Assembly (NCBI GenBank): GCA_013813955.1
Contig: JACCQW010000320.1
Location: 1-7,928, forward strand
DNA length: 7,928 nt
Direction: 5' to 3'
Source of the DNA: Solirubrobacterales bacterium
Lineage (GTDB): Bacteria > Actinomycetota > Thermoleophilia > Solirubrobacterales > Solirubrobacteraceae
Position numbers and translations under genes: made by a program. The notes beneath the pieces are model-generated. The model saw only the letters and a list, made by a program, of their open reading frames with translations, was not told the DNA's origin and ran no database searches. Shown in pieces: positions 5,412-7,928 of this stretch. The stretch's first letter is position 1, and each line of letters starts with the position of its first letter.

Positions 5412-5810
5412 ATGTCACCCATGCTGACGCGCGGCCCGGTGTCCCCGGCTCTTCACGGCCTGCTCGACTACGTGCTCGGAGCCGTGTTGGTGGCGGCCCC
5501 CTTCGTGCTCGGCTTCGACGACACGGCCACGACCGTGTCTGTCGTGGCCGGACTCGCCGAGCTCGGGGTCGCATCGTGCACGGCGTGGTCCCGGGGCATC
5601 GTGAAGCTCATCCCGCCCCCGGTTCACGGGATGATCGATTACGTCTTCACCGTGGCGCTGATCGCGGCACCATTCGTCTTCGGCTTCTCGGACGACGACA
5701 GCGCCACGATCTTCTTCGTCGTGGTCGGGATCGGCGGCGTCCTGCTGGTCCTCGCGACGCGATTCGTCGCGGACGACACGCACGGCGCCGGAACCGCGGC
5801 CGCGCGCTGA
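5412..5810 (+). CDS. Small membrane protein with two SPW-like repeats
   Basis: Predicted integral membrane protein of 132 residues (129 from the second ATG at 5421). It has an internal duplication: HGLLDYVLGAVLVAAPFVLGF (residues 15-35, quoted as HGLLDYV then LGAVLVAAPFVLGF) matches HGMIDYVFTVALIAAPFVFGF (72-92) with identical His, Gly, Asp-Tyr and AAPFV-GF positions. Each repeat contributes a helix followed by another hydrophobic helix (about 40-58 and 98-116), giving four membrane segments. This plan resembles SPW-repeat proteins, with APF in place of SPW. The function of that family is not known. The start is ambiguous: a TAGATG -10-like hexamer at 5409-5414 covers the first ATG, which would suit a leaderless message from 5421. 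No clear Shine-Dalgarno sequence is seen. It is a single gene, convergent with the membrane gene that ends at 5827. Confidence 0.8.
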   Translation: MSPMLTRGPVSPALHGLLDYVLGAVLVAAPFVLGFDDTATTVSVVAGLAELGVASCTAWSRGIVKLIPPPVHGMIDYVFTVALIAAPFVFGFSDDDSATIFFVVVGIGGVLLVLATRFVADDTHGAGTAAAR

Positions 5811-5826
5811 CGATGGTCCCGGCCGC

Positions 5827-6321
5827 TCAGGGCTCCGGGTACGCGGCCGCCGACCGGCCGCGCCGGATCGCGTAGAGCAGCCCGGAGAGCACGAAGAGCG
5901 CGGCGGTGAGCGCCAGCCAGCGCCCGAGGTAGACGTCGGCGGCCAGTCCCGACGCACCGATGTACCCGTCGTTGCGCTGCAGGATCGCGGGGAAGAACAG
6001 GAGGAAGAGCAGCCCGGAGAGCATCGCGGGCACACGCAGGTGGTTGATCAACAGGATGCCCGGGGGCGCTGGCGCGCCGGGCTTGGCCTGCACCGCGTTC
6101 ACGCGTGTCAGCCGGGCGGCGCTGCGCTCGACGAGGGAGTACAGCGGCAGCAGGACCAGGTCATGGGCGACGAGGGCGCCGATGAACCAGACGGCGACGC
6201 TCCCGGGCGCTCCCAACTCGCGGATCTCGACCACGGCGTATCCGGCGATCGCGAAGCTCGCCAGCGCGGTGAGCAGGTGCAGCGGCCCGGCACCATAGGT
6301 CCTGGCGAAGCGGGCAGCCAT
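5827..6321 (-). CDS. Four-helix membrane protein of unknown function, molybdoenzyme operon
   Basis: Unrecognised 164-residue hydrophobic protein with four predicted membrane helices: about 15-32, 42-62, 98-113 and 131-150. Charged stretches include a loop rich in Arg and Lys at 67-80 (SAARLTRVNAVQAK) and an Arg-rich end (IRRGRS). His15, His53 and His94 are at or near helix ends. A haem-binding or anchoring role is conceivable, but no known motif is present. The ATG at 6321 lies 3 bases after the stop of the molybdopterin oxidoreductase gene, and GGAG (6335-6332) is 10 bases upstream. The two genes are therefore co-transcribed and probably co-translated. The coding call is firm; the function is not known. 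Confidence 0.82.
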   Translation of the reverse strand: MAARFARTYGAGPLHLLTALASFAIAGYAVVEIRELGAPGSVAVWFIGALVAHDLVLLPLYSLVERSAARLTRVNAVQAKPGAPAPPGILLINHLRVPAMLSGLLFLLFFPAILQRNDGYIGASGLAADVYLGRWLALTAALFVLSGLLYAIRRGRSAAAYPEP

Positions 6322-6324
6322 CGC

Positions 6325-7656
6325 TCACGCGCTCCGGAACGTCATCGTGGCGACCCACTTGGTGTTGTGGACACCCGGCAGGCCCGGCACGATCACGCGG
6401 GCGGGAAAGCCGTGATCGAGGGAGAGGTCCGCGCCGTTGACCTGCAGCGCGAGCAGCGAGCGGGGATCGCTGAACTGCGCGGTGTTCAGGCTCGCATCGC
6501 GGAAGGATCCGGCCTCCTGCAGTGACTCGACGGTCAGCTCCTCGGCATCCTCGGCGCCGACCAGCCGGGCCAGCGCCGCCAGCGGCACCCCGGTCCAGGT
6601 CTGCGTCGTGCTCCAGCCCTCCACGCAGGCGATCGGCAGCTCGTGCGTGGCCTGCGGCATGGCCAGCAGCTCGTCGCGCGTGAGCGTCTCCTTGCGGCGA
6701 CCCGTGACCTCCACCGTCCAGCTCGGACCGGTCTGTGCCGAGGTGACCCCCGCCGTCGCCGCGGTCTTGTTGACCTGGAAGTCATTGGGCCCCGATCCGT
6801 AGTCGCGCCCGCGCGGCGCGAGCAGCGCGAGGTCGCGCAACGGCCCGCCGATCGACTGGCCGGCCATCATGACCGTCAGCCCGACCGACGTGCCGCCCAC
6901 GACCGCGACGAAGCCGCGTCGCGAGATCGTCGCGGGCTCCGGTTCGGTCGCGACGCTCTCGCTGGCCGACGGCGCCTCGGCTCGCGTGCCCGCCAGATCC
7001 TCGCGCAGTGGCCTGAGTACCCCGTTCTCGCGGAAGGCCTTGCGCATGACCGGCAGCTTGAGCGCGATGTGGAAGGCCAGCGCCGCGAGGAAGATGAACG
7101 ACGCGTAGTAGTGCGACGGGACGAAGGAGAAATCCCACGGGTAGTAGATCTGGATGTTGAACACGCCGGTGACGAAGACGAACAGCGCGCCGCCGACGAG
7201 CAGCGCCAGGCTCAGGCGTTCGATCGCGTGCGCCGCACTGCGCACCGCCGGGCGCTCCCACAGCTTCGGGATGACCGCCCAGAGCTTGGCCAGCAGCAGC
7301 GGCGCGGCGGCAAAGCCGGCGACGATGTGCAGCCCCTGGTTGACCGCGTACAGCCAGGCCCAGCCCGCCGGCCAGTCCAGCGCACGGTAGACCGGGGCGA
7401 GGATGCCGTCCGAGCCCGTGATCGAGTTGCCGGTCAGCTCGGTCTCATAGGCCACGTGCGACAGGAAGCCGGTCACCGCGGTGATGATGATCAGCGGCAA
7501 CAGCGCGGCGCTGAGCAGCGACGCCAGCCACGGCCCGCGCAGCGGGCTGCGCCAGAAGCCGCGGCGAAACGGCCCGCGCTCCGGCGGTTGGGGCAGAGGG
7601 AGCCGGCGCGCGTCCGGGCGCTCTCGGAAGGCCTTGTCGAGCAGGCGGATCAGCAC
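6325..7656 (-). CDS. Cytochrome b-like/sulfite-oxidase-type molybdopterin oxidoreductase fusion
   Basis: Predicted 443-residue membrane-bound molybdoenzyme. Residues 45-203 carry four membrane helices (about 46-66, 104-127, 147-168, 183-203) with His67, His110, His182 and His196 at or within them as candidate haem b ligands. Arg/Lys-rich loops on the N-in side fit positive-inside topology. SRRGF (245-249) followed by a fifth helix (about 250-268) resembles a twin-arginine signal. The rest is a sulfite-oxidase/MsrP-fold molybdopterin domain: the molybdenum-ligand candidate Cys344 in IACVEGWS (342-349), WTGVPL (354-359), and DHGFPARVIVPGLPG (414-428) with NTKW (431-434). The domain would face the outside and receive or donate electrons through the haem domain and quinone. 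The substrate is unknown. The start is GTG at 7656, with only a weak GGAAG just before it. It is first in a two-gene operon. Confidence 0.88.
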   Translation of the reverse strand: MLIRLLDKAFRERPDARRLPLPQPPERGPFRRGFWRSPLRGPWLASLLSAALLPLIIITAVTGFLSHVAYETELTGNSITGSDGILAPVYRALDWPAGWAWLYAVNQGLHIVAGFAAAPLLLAKLWAVIPKLWERPAVRSAAHAIERLSLALLVGGALFVFVTGVFNIQIYYPWDFSFVPSHYYASFIFLAALAFHIALKLPVMRKAFRENGVLRPLREDLAGTRAEAPSASESVATEPEPATISRRGFVAVVGGTSVGLTVMMAGQSIGGPLRDLALLAPRGRDYGSGPNDFQVNKTAATAGVTSAQTGPSWTVEVTGRRKETLTRDELLAMPQATHELPIACVEGWSTTQTWTGVPLAALARLVGAEDAEELTVESLQEAGSFRDASLNTAQFSDPRSLLALQVNGADLSLDHGFPARVIVPGLPGVHNTKWVATMTFRSA

Positions 7657-7782
7657 GCTTCCAGAGTGACCGCTCGAGGACGCTCTCGGGACGAAATCGC
7701 GCCGCGTTCACGAACTGTTCATCGGAGATGCAGGCGCGGTTGAGGGTCGGACACGAGGGTGGGAGACCGCCGCTCGCCCCCC
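7657..7782. promoter_or_regulatory. Divergent intergenic region with GTTCA direct repeat
   Basis: This 126-base gap separates the minus-strand molybdoenzyme gene from the plus-strand partial gene. GTTCACGAACT (7706-7716) is followed directly by GTTCATCGGAG (7717-7727), a direct repeat in 11-base units that resembles boxes of OmpR/PhoB-family regulators (for example the GTTCACC units of actinobacterial PHO boxes). The first unit also contains the inverted repeat GTTC-AC-GAAC. No good -10/-35 pair is seen for either gene. Confidence 0.35.
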
Positions 7783-7928
7783 ATGACTCCTCGTCTTCGC
7801 ACCCGCGTGCTCGTCCTGGCCGCCCTGATCGCCGCGGTGGTGGTCGTCGTGGTACTCGTGCTCGCACCACCGGCCATTCTTGGTGCGCCCGGGCGGACCG
7901 GCCCGCCACGGGGACCGGACGCCCGGGC
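7783..7928 (+). CDS. N-terminal part of a membrane or exported protein (cut by window edge)
   Basis: From the ATG at 7783 a frame stays open to the window end and encodes about 48 residues: a short basic start (MTPRLRTR), one strongly hydrophobic helix (about 9-28, mostly Val, Leu and Ala), then a Pro/Gly/Arg-rich stretch (APGRTGPPRGPDAR). The plan fits the first membrane helix of a sensor kinase or an anchored extracytoplasmic protein. There is no lipobox Cys. The ribosome binding site is unclear: GGGAG at 7761-7765 is 17 bases away. The family cannot be named from this fragment. Confidence 0.5.
   Translation, partial: MTPRLRTRVLVLAALIAAVVVVVVLVLAPPAILGAPGRTGPPRGPDAR

Noticed and set aside
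5285..5875. Plus-strand open frame of 196 codons starting in the tRNA
   Set aside because: It begins inside tRNA-Gly, crosses the terminator and runs out of frame over the SPW-like gene.
1..7928. CRISPR array or defence island
   Set aside because: No regularly spaced direct repeats and no cas-like or defence genes other than the single toxin-antitoxin pair.

Overview
The window is a GC-rich stretch (roughly 70% G+C by eye, with strong G/C bias at third codon positions) of a bacterial chromosome. Codon use, possible leaderless promoters, an SCPx-type thiolase and an SPW-like membrane protein point to an actinobacterium. The flavour is that of the Thermoleophilia/Solirubrobacterales, but this lineage guess is inference and not proven by the window.

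Layout: (1) Bases 1-266 hold the last 16 codons of a plus-strand gene, possibly an insertion-sequence transposase, then about 210 bases without a gene. (2) Bases 267-3325 form a fatty-acyl catabolic module. A TetR-family regulator (minus) is divergent from a two-gene operon encoding an SCPx-type thiolase and an acyl-CoA dehydrogenase (plus). An imperfect inverted repeat in the 103-base divergent gap is the likely TetR operator. (3) Bases 3326-3962 carry a minus-strand toxin-antitoxin pair, a ribbon-helix-helix antitoxin overlapping a MazF/PemK toxin, with a perfect 12-base palindrome upstream. The toxin stop codon directly abuts the acyl-CoA dehydrogenase stop codon. (4) Bases 3987 to about 5051 encode the ribosome-assembly GTPase RsgA (minus). 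Its coding signal extends upstream of the only standard start codon. (5) Bases 5209-5348 hold a tRNA-Gly(GCC) with promoter and hairpin terminator. (6) Bases 5412-5810 encode a small membrane protein built from two copies of a motif. (7) Bases 5827-7656 (minus) are a two-gene operon: a membrane protein that fuses a four-helix cytochrome b-like domain to a sulfite-oxidase-type molybdopterin domain, followed by a 164-residue membrane protein. (8) Bases 7783-7928 hold the start of a plus-strand gene with an N-terminal membrane segment, cut by the window edge.

How the genes work together: the thiolase and dehydrogenase supply the first and last steps of a beta-oxidation round. Both belong to types that handle long or branched acyl chains, and the TetR protein probably senses a related acyl-CoA. 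The molybdenum operon is an extracytoplasmic redox system that probably draws electrons from the quinone pool through its own haem domain. Nothing here is a clearly new multi-gene defence or mobile system. The most distinctive items are the fused cytochrome b/molybdoenzyme with an internal twin-arginine motif, the rsgA start problem, and the compact toxin-antitoxin unit back-to-back with the catabolic operon.
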